Program-made: the position numbers and the translations under genes | The notes under the pieces: model-generated | Told to the model about the DNA's origin: nothing | Seen by the model: only the letters and a program-made list of their open reading frames with translations | Databases searched by the model: none | Shown: in pieces, positions 7,327 through 13,805 of the stretch | Layout: each line of letters begins with the position of its first letter | Position numbering within the stretch: position 1 is the first letter of the stretch | Assembly (NCBI GenBank): GCA_003556985.1 | Contig: PWPZ01000006.1 | Location: 1-16,420, forward strand | Direction: 5' to 3' | Length of the DNA: 16,420 nt | Origin: Bacteroidota bacterium | GTDB taxonomy: Bacteria; Bacteroidota; Bacteroidia; Bacteroidales; PUMT01

Positions 7327-7425
7327 TTCAATCCTCTGCCGTAATTCTTGTATCACCAGTTCTTCTGCATTCAATCCTTCTGCCGCAATTCTTCTATCAC
7401 CAGTTCTTCTGCCTTCAATCCTTTT
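7327..7425. repeat. Imperfect 43-44 base tandem repeat, coding-like on the minus strand
   Basis: The unit beginning TTCAATCC and ending CACCAGTTCTTCTGC occurs at 7327-7369 and 7370-7413, with a partial third copy from 7414. On the minus strand both full copies read as a protein-like helix: LNAEELVIQELRQRIEG, ending at TGA 7323-7321, and LKAEELVIEELRQKD in another frame. The frames differ because the unit is not a multiple of three. The rest of the gap up to pnuC is pyrimidine-rich on the plus strand and holds no gene I recognise. Confidence 0.7.
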
Positions 7426-7502
7426 ACAAGTAATCCTTATTATTTTCAAACCTCCCCAAATCAATGATTTGTCTTTTTACTTCAATTCTATTCCCTTTTT
7501 TC

Positions 7503-7534
7503 TTCTACTCTTCTACTCTTCTACTCTTCTATTC
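7503..7534. repeat. 8-base tandem repeat at the 3' end of pnuC
   Basis: TTCTACTC is repeated three times (7503-7526) and followed by TTCTATTC (7527-7534). The array contains the pnuC stop codon and its last codons, so slipped-strand changes would fall at the very C-terminus. The stop is formed inside the repeat, so gaining units would leave the protein unchanged. Confidence 0.8.
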
Positions 7535-8214
7535 CCTTTATTTCTTAAATCTTTGATTTTCAAATCTTTTGCCTTTAATTTTTTTTCCCATTCAATATAA
7601 CCCAGAATTGCAAGAATAAGAAAAATCAGGTACTGAAAGCTGGTAAATACCAGCTCTTTGTAGAAATACAATGGAATGGATACGGAATTTCCGATCATCC
7701 AGACAATCCAGTGTTCAATCTTTTTCCTGGCCATCATCCACATGCCAACTATAAAAACGGCCGTGGTGAATGAATCCCACAAAGGTACATCACTGTCGGT
7801 ATAATTTTGCAAAATATAGCTCAATATCAAAAACATGATTGCGGCCGCCAGGATGTTGAATATGTGCCCGCGTATTCCGGACCGGGAAATTTCCAGAGTC
7901 TTTACAGCCTTATCAATCGTGTTTCCTGCTTTATCATTTATCTCTGCTGCATTGTCGTTCCGGGTCCACATATACCATCCGTAAACACTCATGATAAAGT
8001 AGAAAAAGTTTATACCCATGTCGGCATATAATTTTGCATAAAAACATATATAGACATATATAAGAACGCTTATTATACCCGTTGGATATACCAGAATATT
8101 TTCTTTTTTGGCAAACCAGACACTCGCCATTCCAAAGGTAACAGCCGCTATTTCAAGTAAAGAAGTGTTGAGAATATTTTGAAGGAAAATTTCAAAAAGA
8201 GAAGATATATCCAT
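7513..8214 (-). CDS. pnuC: PnuC family nicotinamide riboside (or related vitamin) transporter
   Basis: PnuC proteins are facilitative inner-membrane carriers for nicotinamide riboside; some Bacteroidota members carry thiamine instead. The 233-residue product has about seven hydrophobic segments and the motifs WFAKKENILVYPTGIIS (33-49), YGWYMWTRN (78-86) and the C-terminal block EHWIVWMIGNSVSIPLYFYK (167-186), whose Trp and Asn residues line the substrate site in the family. No NAD gene, thiamine kinase, riboswitch or TonB receptor lies nearby, so the substrate cannot be told from context. The last 22 residues are Lys/Arg-rich and come from low-complexity DNA that runs into an 8-base repeat. 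The gene is divergent from the LytTR regulator. Confidence 0.88.
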   Translation of the reverse strand: MDISSLFEIFLQNILNTSLLEIAAVTFGMASVWFAKKENILVYPTGIISVLIYVYICFYAKLYADMGINFFYFIMSVYGWYMWTRNDNAAEINDKAGNTIDKAVKTLEISRSGIRGHIFNILAAAIMFLILSYILQNYTDSDVPLWDSFTTAVFIVGMWMMARKKIEHWIVWMIGNSVSIPLYFYKELVFTSFQYLIFLILAILGYIEWEKKLKAKDLKIKDLRNKGNRRVEE

Positions 8215-8233
8215 GAAATTTAAAATATAGATG

Positions 8234-8241
8234 CAAATTTA
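8234..8241 (-). promoter_or_regulatory. Possible -7 element for pnuC
   Basis: TAAATTTG on the minus strand is a full TAnnTTTG match about 20 bases before the pnuC ATG. The nearest TTTG upstream is 23 bases away, longer than the usual spacer, so this call is weak. Confidence 0.35.
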
Positions 8242-8278
8242 CATTTTTTATTATATATTGCCTTCAAATTAGTTTGCT

Positions 8279-9034
8279 ATGACATCATGCATAATTATTG
8301 ATGATGAAAAATATATAAGTCTGACACTCCGGCAAATGATAAAGACATCATTGAGTGGGAGACTGAAAGTTTTGGAAATAGTTTCGTCAGTTTCAGAAGG
8401 AGTAGCTGCCATTAAAAAACATCATCCCGATATTGTATTTCTCGATATTGAAATGCCGGGCCAAAACGGATTTTGCCTGTTTGAACATTTTGAGAGCATC
8501 CCTTTCCAGGTAGTTTTCTGTACAGCACACGAAGATTATGCCATAGAGGCAATAAAAGTGGCCGCATTTGATTTTCTGGTAAAGCCAGTAAATCTTGAAG
8601 ATCTGGTCTCTCTGATGGACCGATATGAGAAACTTGGTGTATCGCCCGGAAGCAACCAGGCCAGAGTGAACACCCTTAGGAGCAACACCCAGTCCAACAC
8701 CAGCATATTTAACAGCATAGCCCTCCCGACAAGGACCGGCTACCAGATGGAGAAAATACCAAATATTGTCTATTGCAAGGCCCAGGAATCATACTGCAAG
8801 GTCTATATGAGAGGAGATTTCGCTTACCTGGTTTCACGAACACTTAAGCAGATGGAGGAAATTCTTCCGGCCGACCTTTTTTTCAGAATACATAAATCTT
8901 ATCTCGTAAATCTTAATTACGTTCAGACCTTTAAAAAAGCAGAAGGCTTTATTATTTTACAGAACGGTGAGGAGCTTGAAGTTGCGCACCGCAGGAGCGA
9001 TGAATTTCTGAAACGCCTTACCCGGCGCGTTTGA
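8279..9034 (+). CDS. LytTR-type response regulator
   Basis: This is a DNA-binding two-component regulator of 251 residues. The receiver domain (about 1-115) has the acidic pair Asp8/Asp9, the phosphoacceptor Asp56 in FLDIEMPG, Thr82 in FCTAHED and Lys102 in LVKPVN. After a Ser/Asn-rich linker (about 120-147), a LytTR domain (about 150-250) carries VYCKAQESYCKVY, LKQMEEILPADLFFRIHKSYLVNLNYV and a basic end. The usual partner is a LytS/YehU-type histidine kinase with a 5TM or 7TM sensor, but none lies in the window, so its signal and targets are unknown. The gene is monocistronic as far as can be seen. It is divergent from pnuC across 64 bases, which would let it act on pnuC, though nothing shows that it does. 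Confidence 0.92.
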   Translation: MTSCIIIDDEKYISLTLRQMIKTSLSGRLKVLEIVSSVSEGVAAIKKHHPDIVFLDIEMPGQNGFCLFEHFESIPFQVVFCTAHEDYAIEAIKVAAFDFLVKPVNLEDLVSLMDRYEKLGVSPGSNQARVNTLRSNTQSNTSIFNSIALPTRTGYQMEKIPNIVYCKAQESYCKVYMRGDFAYLVSRTLKQMEEILPADLFFRIHKSYLVNLNYVQTFKKAEGFIILQNGEELEVAHRRSDEFLKRLTRRV

Positions 9035-9138
9035 TAAAACTCATAAATTCCTTTATTACGTTTAAGTTCAATTTTATTGCGTTTATTTACAAATCAGCTC
9101 GGTAAATAAATGCCTGCCATTTCTAGCAATATGATTCA

Positions 9139-9333
9139 TATCTTTACATCCCGGGAACACAATTATGGCTTTAGAAAAGCCGGGTTAGCAACGGGCGTTG
9201 ACGAAACAAAACCCAGCAAGCTGCACCCCCCCTGAAAGCCTTAAAAATACCCGGAATTTTATTGGTAATCATTGATGCGAATTGCTCTGCAACGGGATAA
9301 CAGAGTGAGGAGGTGTTACAAAATTGAGAGCGT
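9139..9333 (+). other. Hairpin-rich leader region, possible structured RNA
   Basis: The 299 bases between the LytTR gene and the next reading frame hold no gene. A TATCTTTA (9139-9146) resembles a -7 element with one mismatch, but has no convincing -33 partner. Downstream are GGCTTT-AGA-AAAGCC (9167-9181), an outer GGGTT/AACCC pair (9182-9186 with 9210-9214) enclosing CAACG-GG-CGTTG (9189-9200), and CTCTG/CAGAG (9285-9289 with 9301-9305). GCAACGGG occurs at 9188-9195 and 9289-9296, once in each fold. A seven-codon frame MALEKPG (9165-9188) lies within the first hairpin. I match this to no known riboswitch. Confidence 0.35.
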
Positions 9334-9594
9334 ATGAAAATATTGAGATTTACTTATCCCCCTTCGGGCAGGTTTTCATTGGAAGAATTGCCCTCCGGTA
9401 ATTACCGGAGTAAAAAACATGCCGGTACTCCTGAAAAAGTCCGAATTGAAATATTTAATATCCACGGTGAGTTTGTATACATTTTCAATGACAGGGAAAA
9501 GGTCAGGAACCTGAAGTTGCCTGAAGGCTTTTACCTTGTAAAAGAAAAGAATTCCAAAGGTGATATCATAAACACCGAAAAACTGGTTTTTTAA
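9334..9594 (+). CDS. Small protein resembling an isolated type IX secretion C-terminal sorting domain
   Basis: The 86-residue product has no signal peptide. Residues 33-86 read VRIEIFNIHGEFVYIF ... LKLPEGFYLVKEKNSKGD ... EKLVF. This is the layout of a type A T9SS sorting domain: a V.I.IFN..G..V strand, then L..GFYLVK, then a final K.LV strand at the very C-terminus. Such domains normally end a large secreted cargo protein, so a free copy without cargo or signal is unlikely to be secreted. It is best read as the surviving tail of a deleted gene or as a chance small gene. The ATG choice is uncertain; AGGAGGT lies 19 bases upstream, too far for a Shine-Dalgarno. A perfect 18-base palindrome falls inside codons 20-26. 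Confidence 0.42.
   Translation: MKILRFTYPPSGRFSLEELPSGNYRSKKHAGTPEKVRIEIFNIHGEFVYIFNDREKVRNLKLPEGFYLVKEKNSKGDIINTEKLVF
9393..9410. repeat. Perfect 18-base palindrome
   Basis: CTCCGGTAATTACCGGAG equals its own reverse complement. It lies inside the small sorting-domain-like frame, shortly after its start, where it could be an operator-like site or form a cruciform. No second copy was noticed in the window. Confidence 0.7.
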
Positions 9595-9671
9595 AAGGCT
9601 CAGCACCTTTGTAGTATTTATGGTGAACGGCTAATTGACTATCTTCATCACCGCACTCCTCACACAATTTT

Positions 9672-9690
9672 AACCATTCAATGAATGGTT
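9672..9690. repeat. Perfect palindrome downstream of mpl with a degenerate relative at its stop codon
   Basis: AACCATTCAATGAATGGTT has nine-base arms around one central base. An imperfect version, AGCCATTTAATGAACGGCT, lies at 9744-9762 and forms the last codons and stop of mpl. Neither is followed by a T-tract on either strand, so they are not clear intrinsic terminators. Confidence 0.6.
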
Positions 9691-9741
9691 GCCTTATTGA
9701 AATGCTCTCATTATAAGCAATGTTAGTGCTGATTACTGTCA

Positions 9742-11118
9742 TCAGCCATTTAATGAACGGCTGCCGGTAATCTTCCCGGTAAGTTCAGTCAGTTTTAGGT
9801 TGTTGAAATTCCCGGAGCTCATCATAAGAAGATTTCTTCCACTCCAATCCATTTTCTCCAGATCATCCGAAAGTTTATTGGAATCGGTATACACCATAAG
9901 ATCCGGATTGCCAAATGCCTTTCTTACCTGTTCGGAACTCAGTGCCGGCAGGCGCTTTAATTCAATGGTATGAGGGTTGAAATATACAATGGGAGTGCTT
10001 GCACTGTCAAGGGTTCCCTGATAATGCTCCAGAAAATGACCGCTGAGGCTTGAAAAAGTATGAAGTTCCATGCATGCCGTGAGCCGCCTTTCGGGAAACT
10101 GTTCCCTGACAGCTTCTACCGTAGCCTTAAGCTTGGAAGGAGAATGGGCAAAATCACGGTATATAACCGTATTTTCATTCCTGCCAATTAATTCCAGCCT
10201 GTTTGAGGCACCGGGGAAGGAGCCTATGGCTTCATAAAAATCTTCATTCCCCACTCCAAGTTCATGACATAGTTTCCTGGCACCTTCGATATTTACGAGA
10301 TTATGCCTGCCAAATACCTGAAGGGGAACAAATTGCCGGTCATTTGCAAGCCACGTGGTACCGTTTTTAATTTTATATTCCGGTAATCCGTAGGAAGTTT
10401 TTTTAATTTTACTTCCGGCCTCACTTACCACTTTTACCACTTCTTCATCCTCCGAGCAATAAATCAGGCTGCCCCCGGGTTCAATGAGGCGTATGAATTT
10501 AATGAATTCATTACGGTACTTTTCCCAGGTAGGAAAAACATTTATGTGATCCCAGGAAATACCGCTTAAAAGAGCAAGATGCGGACGGTAAATATGGAAT
10601 TTTGGCCGGGGATCAAGGACAGATGTAAGATATTCATCACCCTCAAGGATCATCAGGCCCGCCTCATCGCTGAGCTTCACCATTACATCAAATCCATCCA
10701 GCTGCGCCCCCACCATGTAATCAGCATCAATCCCGGCATGCCTGAGTATGTGAAGCAAAACTGCAGTGATAGTAGTCTTTCCGTGACTTCCGCCAATAAC
10801 TACTCTTTTTTTCTCCCTGGAATGCTCATAGAGAAATTCCGGGTAGGAATAAATCCTTATGTCCAGTTCGCGGGCTCTTTTCAATTCGGGATTATCGGCA
10901 CGGGCATGCATTCCAAGAATAACGGCATCTGTGCTTCTATCAAGCTTTTTTGGAAACCATCCGGTTTTTTCAGGAAGGAGTCCGTAATTATTGAGCCTTG
11001 ACCTGGAAGGTTCAAAAATCTCATCATCCGATCCGGTTATCCGGTAGCCTTTTCTTTTAAGGGCGATTGCCAGGTTATGCATTGCACTGCCACCAATAGC
11101 AATAAAATGGATATGCAT
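9742..11118 (-). CDS. mpl: UDP-N-acetylmuramate:L-alanyl-gamma-D-glutamyl-meso-diaminopimelate ligase (Mpl)
   Basis: Mpl joins recycled murein tripeptide to UDP-MurNAc in the cytosol, using ATP. With the start at 11118 the protein has 458 residues and begins MHIHFIAIGGSAMHNLAIALKRKG, the nucleotide-binding N-terminus shared with MurC. It then has DDEIFEPS (31-38), the P-loop GGSHGKTT (109-116), LEGDEY (158-163), WDHINVFPT (189-197) and FGRHNLVNIEGA. The DDEIFEPS and SHGKTT variants separate Mpl from MurC. The frame is open upstream to 11205, but those residues do not resemble the family, so the internal Met is preferred. It stands alone here; no other murein gene lies nearby. Confidence 0.9.
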   Translation of the reverse strand: MHIHFIAIGGSAMHNLAIALKRKGYRITGSDDEIFEPSRSRLNNYGLLPEKTGWFPKKLDRSTDAVILGMHARADNPELKRARELDIRIYSYPEFLYEHSREKKRVVIGGSHGKTTITAVLLHILRHAGIDADYMVGAQLDGFDVMVKLSDEAGLMILEGDEYLTSVLDPRPKFHIYRPHLALLSGISWDHINVFPTWEKYRNEFIKFIRLIEPGGSLIYCSEDEEVVKVVSEAGSKIKKTSYGLPEYKIKNGTTWLANDRQFVPLQVFGRHNLVNIEGARKLCHELGVGNEDFYEAIGSFPGASNRLELIGRNENTVIYRDFAHSPSKLKATVEAVREQFPERRLTACMELHTFSSLSGHFLEHYQGTLDSASTPIVYFNPHTIELKRLPALSSEQVRKAFGNPDLMVYTDSNKLSDDLEKMDWSGRNLLMMSSGNFNNLKLTELTGKITGSRSLNG

Positions 11119-11550
11119 ATATATAAGGTTCGTGGAGGGTTTATAATGGTAATATTCTTGTGGTTTAACCTTCAAAAATAATGATAATTCTGGTCTTGAA
11201 ATCATTATTGTTGCGTTGCTTAAATTACAAACGCTTCTAAAGTCAATAAAAATAATGCTTTCAAGGGATAATGTGATTTTTCGATTTTATAATTATTATA
11301 ATTTTTTCAGTCGTTAATCAACTGATTATGAAGGATTATTTTTATTTGTCAGGAATCAATGCAACACCAGTGTCTTGAAATGTAACATTATTTTGTAAAT
11401 TGTTGTGCATGGAAGGCAACTAAAATACCATCCGTCCCCGGATAAAGGTCGTAACAGCAGCCAGGGCGGTCAACCAAAAATCATTAATATTGTTAGTAGT
11501 TCAGCATATTGACAGAAATAATTAAAATGCTGTAAAACCAATTGTACGTT
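11119..11550. other. Gene-free divergent intergenic region
   Basis: These 432 A/T-rich bases separate divergent mpl and the hydrolase gene. I see no protein-like frame, tRNA or known RNA. Minor structures are the A/T palindrome TTATAATTATTATAA (11287-11301) and a short hairpin ATCCG-TCCC-CGGAT (11431-11444). The region contains a possible mpl -7 element; I found no convincing promoter for the plus-strand gene. Confidence 0.6.
11173..11180 (-). promoter_or_regulatory. Possible -7 element for mpl
   Basis: TATTTTTG on the minus strand matches TAnnTTTG and would give a leader of about 48 bases before the mpl ATG. The upstream -33 candidate (TTTC, 17 bases away) is poor. Confidence 0.38.
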
Positions 11551-12399
11551 ATGAAGCTATATTCTGCAAATATTACAAATTTCAAGATTGACGGCGGGGC
11601 AATGTTCGGAGTAGTTCCCAAGGTATTGTGGGAAAAAAAATATCCAGCCGATGAAAATAACCTTTGTAACTGGGCGCTGCGAAGTCTGCTGATAGATTCG
11701 GGAGAACGGAAAGTGCTTATCGATAACGGTTTTGGCAACAAACAGGATGAAAAGTTCATGAGTCGATTTCATCTCAATGAGAACAAGGGCATAGAGAAAG
11801 CGCTTGAAGAGCACGGATACAAGACCACCGATATAACCGACATGCTGATAACCCACCTTCATTATGACCACTGCGGAGGGGGAGTCAGGACAAAGGACCA
11901 GGGAGAGGGTTATGAACTTACCTTCCCGAATGCAACTTACCTGGTAAGCAAATCCCAATGGGAAAATGCGATGAATCCGAACAGTCGGGAAAAAGATGCC
12001 TTTCTGAGGGAAAACCTTATTCCAATGGAAGAAAGCGGGCAAATGCGATTGATTGAAAAGGACACCGAACTTTTTCCGGGATTGTCGGTCAGGTTATTTA
12101 ACGGGCATACTCCCGGACAGCTCATCCCCTTTATAAGGAAAGAAGATACCACCATTGTTTTTGCGGCCGACCTGTTTCCGTCGACTGTCCATATACCGCT
12201 GCCTTATATTATGAGCTACGATATTGCACCCACTAAAACTCTCAGCGAAAAAGAAAACTTTCTGGAAGAAGCGGTAAACAACGATTATATTCTTTTTTTC
12301 CAGCACGACCTGTATCACGAATGCTGCACCCTTCATAAAACTCCCGGTGGAATAAGGGCAAATGATACCTTTAAGCTTAACGACCTTTTTCACTCCTGA
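11551..12399 (+). CDS. Metallo-beta-lactamase-fold hydrolase
   Basis: The substrate is unknown. The 282-residue protein shows the full metal-binding set of the fold: THLHYDHCGG (His102, His104, Asp106, His107), GHTPGQ (His186), FAADLFPS (Asp207) and FFQHD (His252). Both metal sites are therefore present and the enzyme should be active. No signal peptide is visible, so it is probably cytosolic. The overall arrangement is that of the group containing N-acyl-homoserine lactonases and related esterases, but nothing specific to lactonases can be claimed. The ATG at 11551 was chosen over a TTG nine bases earlier because it gives MKLYSANITNFKIDGG, a natural start for the first strand. It has no operon partner. 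Confidence 0.88.
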   Translation: MKLYSANITNFKIDGGAMFGVVPKVLWEKKYPADENNLCNWALRSLLIDSGERKVLIDNGFGNKQDEKFMSRFHLNENKGIEKALEEHGYKTTDITDMLITHLHYDHCGGGVRTKDQGEGYELTFPNATYLVSKSQWENAMNPNSREKDAFLRENLIPMEESGQMRLIEKDTELFPGLSVRLFNGHTPGQLIPFIRKEDTTIVFAADLFPSTVHIPLPYIMSYDIAPTKTLSEKENFLEEAVNNDYILFFQHDLYHECCTLHKTPGGIRANDTFKLNDLFHS

Positions 12400-12433
12400 A
12401 ATTAACTGCCCCCGGAGCTGATCCGGCAATCTC

Positions 12434-12547
12434 CGGACAGGCCAGGAGCATGGCTAACCCGGGAGCGTTAACACTTGTTATTTCCATGGTTCTGGTTTCC
12501 CGCACTTTCGGACAGGCCGGGAGCATGGCTAACCCTGAGGTGTTAAC
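12434..12547. repeat. 39-base direct repeat pair in the spacer after the hydrolase
   Basis: The segment beginning CGGACAGGCC, with AGCATGGCTAACCC in its middle and GTTAAC at the end, occurs at 12434-12472 and 12509-12547 (period 75, about five mismatches). Translated on the minus strand both copies give GLAMLxACP-like peptides, but that frame lacks family features. I take it as non-coding duplication. The 234-base spacer holds no gene I can support. Confidence 0.65.
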
Positions 12548-12571
12548 CGGCTGAACAGGAAAAGTCATCGG

Positions 12572-12635
12572 CTCACGTAAAGCTGTCCATCGGAAAACAG
12601 GGAGGCACAATATTATCGTCTCAGGTAAAGCTGTC
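12572..12635. repeat. 16-base direct repeat ending in the stop codon of the DUF2752-like gene
   Basis: CTCACGTAAAGCTGTC (12572-12587) and CTCAGGTAAAGCTGTC (12620-12635) differ at one base, with a period of 48. The right copy includes two bases of the TGA of the adjacent minus-strand gene, so the left copy looks like a duplicated gene end. Confidence 0.6.
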
Positions 12636-13053
12636 ACCAGAATAGCAGAAGAAACCGAAAGCATATTACAAATAATGTCAGCGAAATGACAGCATCCGGC
12701 CAGACCGCCATCTCCGGGGAAATCTTTAACTTCAGCAGCTTCCCCCTGTAAAGTACAATCCCTGCAAAAACGCGCAAAAACAACTGTGATACGAAGAAGC
12801 CAAAAATAAGCGGACCATTCCGGTTGAACTCAATGGCCGAATCATAATCCCCCCTGACCATATTTGAAAAGCTCTGCGATAACCCGCAGGTTTGGCATTC
12901 ATTGCCGTGGATTGCAACGTGCACGCATTCTATGGGGTGCTCCCTTTCCGGCTGGCCAAAAAAAAATGAATAGGCCATAACTAAAAATATCAGAAATCCG
13001 GTCGCGATATTAATCGCCTGGTAAGAGGAAACAGGCAGGGAAAAAAGCCTCAT
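12634..13053 (-). CDS. DUF2752-like small membrane protein
   Basis: The function is unknown. The 139-residue product has three likely membrane segments (about residues 15-32, 81-102 and 119-138). Between the first two lies the signature CQTCGLSQSFSNMVRGDYDSA (from Cys53), matching the CPTCGxTRA...G....A pattern of DUF2752 proteins. A third Cys (Cys43) lies ten residues earlier. The Cys pair might bind metal or form a disulfide, which I cannot decide. The gene follows the DUF4190-like gene on the same strand after 181 bases with no clear terminator or promoter between them, so it may or may not be in the same transcript. Confidence 0.75.
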   Translation of the reverse strand: MRLFSLPVSSYQAINIATGFLIFLVMAYSFFFGQPEREHPIECVHVAIHGNECQTCGLSQSFSNMVRGDYDSAIEFNRNGPLIFGFFVSQLFLRVFAGIVLYRGKLLKLKISPEMAVWPDAVISLTLFVICFRFLLLFW

Positions 13054-13234
13054 TTGATAGATCTTTTTAGTTAAACTTTTTTATCATGGATTTTGGGTGC
13101 GGCAATATCAGGGCAGGGCTTTGCCTGGAAAGCATGAGTGATTGAAAGTGGCGCAACCATGCTTTATTCATTTCTTTTTGTGTGACCTGGTACATGGATG
13201 ATTCATCTGAAGAAGTAAATCGCCATTTGTTTTT

Positions 13235-13732
13235 TTAGGGATTTCGGGATCCTTCATCATTTTCCCTTTCCTTTTCAAGCCTTTCCAGCTCTTTGATCAT
13301 CTCTTCGGTATCGAATTCGATGGTATCCTCCAGGGGCAGCTCTTCAAAGTCAGGGATCTCCTCGAGTGCCCTTCTCACTTTCTCTCTTATCTCATCGCCA
13401 ATATCATCCCTGAAGGCATCACGGACCTCGGTCCCAACCCTTCCGATACCTGTAGTCGCCCGTCTTATCATGACCAGCTGCCATGAGGCAATGAAAGTTG
13501 CAAGAATGGAAATAACGAGAGCGGCAATAATCAGTCCGCGGGAAGCACTGGCCCTGCTCGCCTGGTTAAATGCCACCGCACTGAAAACAAGAGCTATCAC
13601 TCCCGGCACAATTGCATACATGCCCAGGCAGGGAATGAAAGAAATTATCAGGGCAATAAGGCCAATTACAAATCCGGCTACCCCGAATCCCTGTCCGGCA
13701 CCCGATCCTCTTAATTCCTCTGTAGTGTTCAT
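13235..13732 (-). CDS. DUF4190-like membrane protein with an acidic cytoplasmic tail
   Basis: The function is unknown. The 165-residue product starts with a short polar stretch, then a Gly-rich hydrophobic pair (about 17-53, containing GVAGFVIGLIALI and PCLGMYAIVPGVIALVFSAVAF) and a further membrane helix (about 66-86). This resembles the DUF4190 membrane domain. Residues 90-165 form a highly charged tail rich in Glu, Asp and Arg, likely helical and possibly coiled-coil, ending in ERLEKERENDEG. It lies 73 bases downstream of mutB on the same strand, but nothing links it to that pathway. An even mixture of acidic residues and no catalytic motif suggests a structural or scaffold role at most. 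Confidence 0.68.
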   Translation of the reverse strand: MNTTEELRGSGAGQGFGVAGFVIGLIALIISFIPCLGMYAIVPGVIALVFSAVAFNQASRASASRGLIIAALVISILATFIASWQLVMIRRATTGIGRVGTEVRDAFRDDIGDEIREKVRRALEEIPDFEELPLEDTIEFDTEEMIKELERLEKERENDEGSRNP

Positions 13733-13753
13733 TTTAGTTTAATTAGTGAACAT

Positions 13754-13783
13754 TTATGGTATCTTGAGCAGGTATTACCATAA
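13754..13783. repeat. Inverted repeat between mutB and the DUF4190-like gene
   Basis: TTATGGTA (13754-13761) and TACCATAA (13776-13783) can form an eight-base-pair stem with a 14-base loop. No T-tract follows on the minus strand, so it is a weak candidate for mutB transcript end or processing. Confidence 0.35.
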
Positions 13784-13805
13784 CCAGGCAGTGGAGGCCG
13801 TTTTT

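Noticed and set aside
7503..7534. Phase-variation switch of pnuC
   Set aside because: The stop codon is formed within the octamer array and reappears with added units, so most length changes would not switch the protein on or off.
9304..9333. Shine-Dalgarno site AGGAGGT for the small sorting-domain-like frame
   Set aside because: It lies 19 bases from the ATG, and Bacteroidota generally do not rely on Shine-Dalgarno pairing.
11119..11205. 29-residue N-terminal extension of mpl
   Set aside because: Family members begin at the MHIHFIAIGG strand, and a possible promoter element lies inside the extension.
12422..12437. TCCGG/CCGGA hairpin after the hydrolase gene as a terminator
   Set aside because: The stem is only five base pairs and no T-tract follows.
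12377..12664. 95-residue minus-strand frame between the hydrolase and DUF2752-like genes
   Set aside because: It is built from the spacer repeats, overlaps both neighbours, has no family features, and its peptide repeats follow from the DNA repeats.
13293..13742. 149-residue plus-strand frame opposite the DUF4190-like gene
   Set aside because: It is antisense to a credible membrane-protein gene, with Ser/Arg-rich composition typical of a shadow frame.
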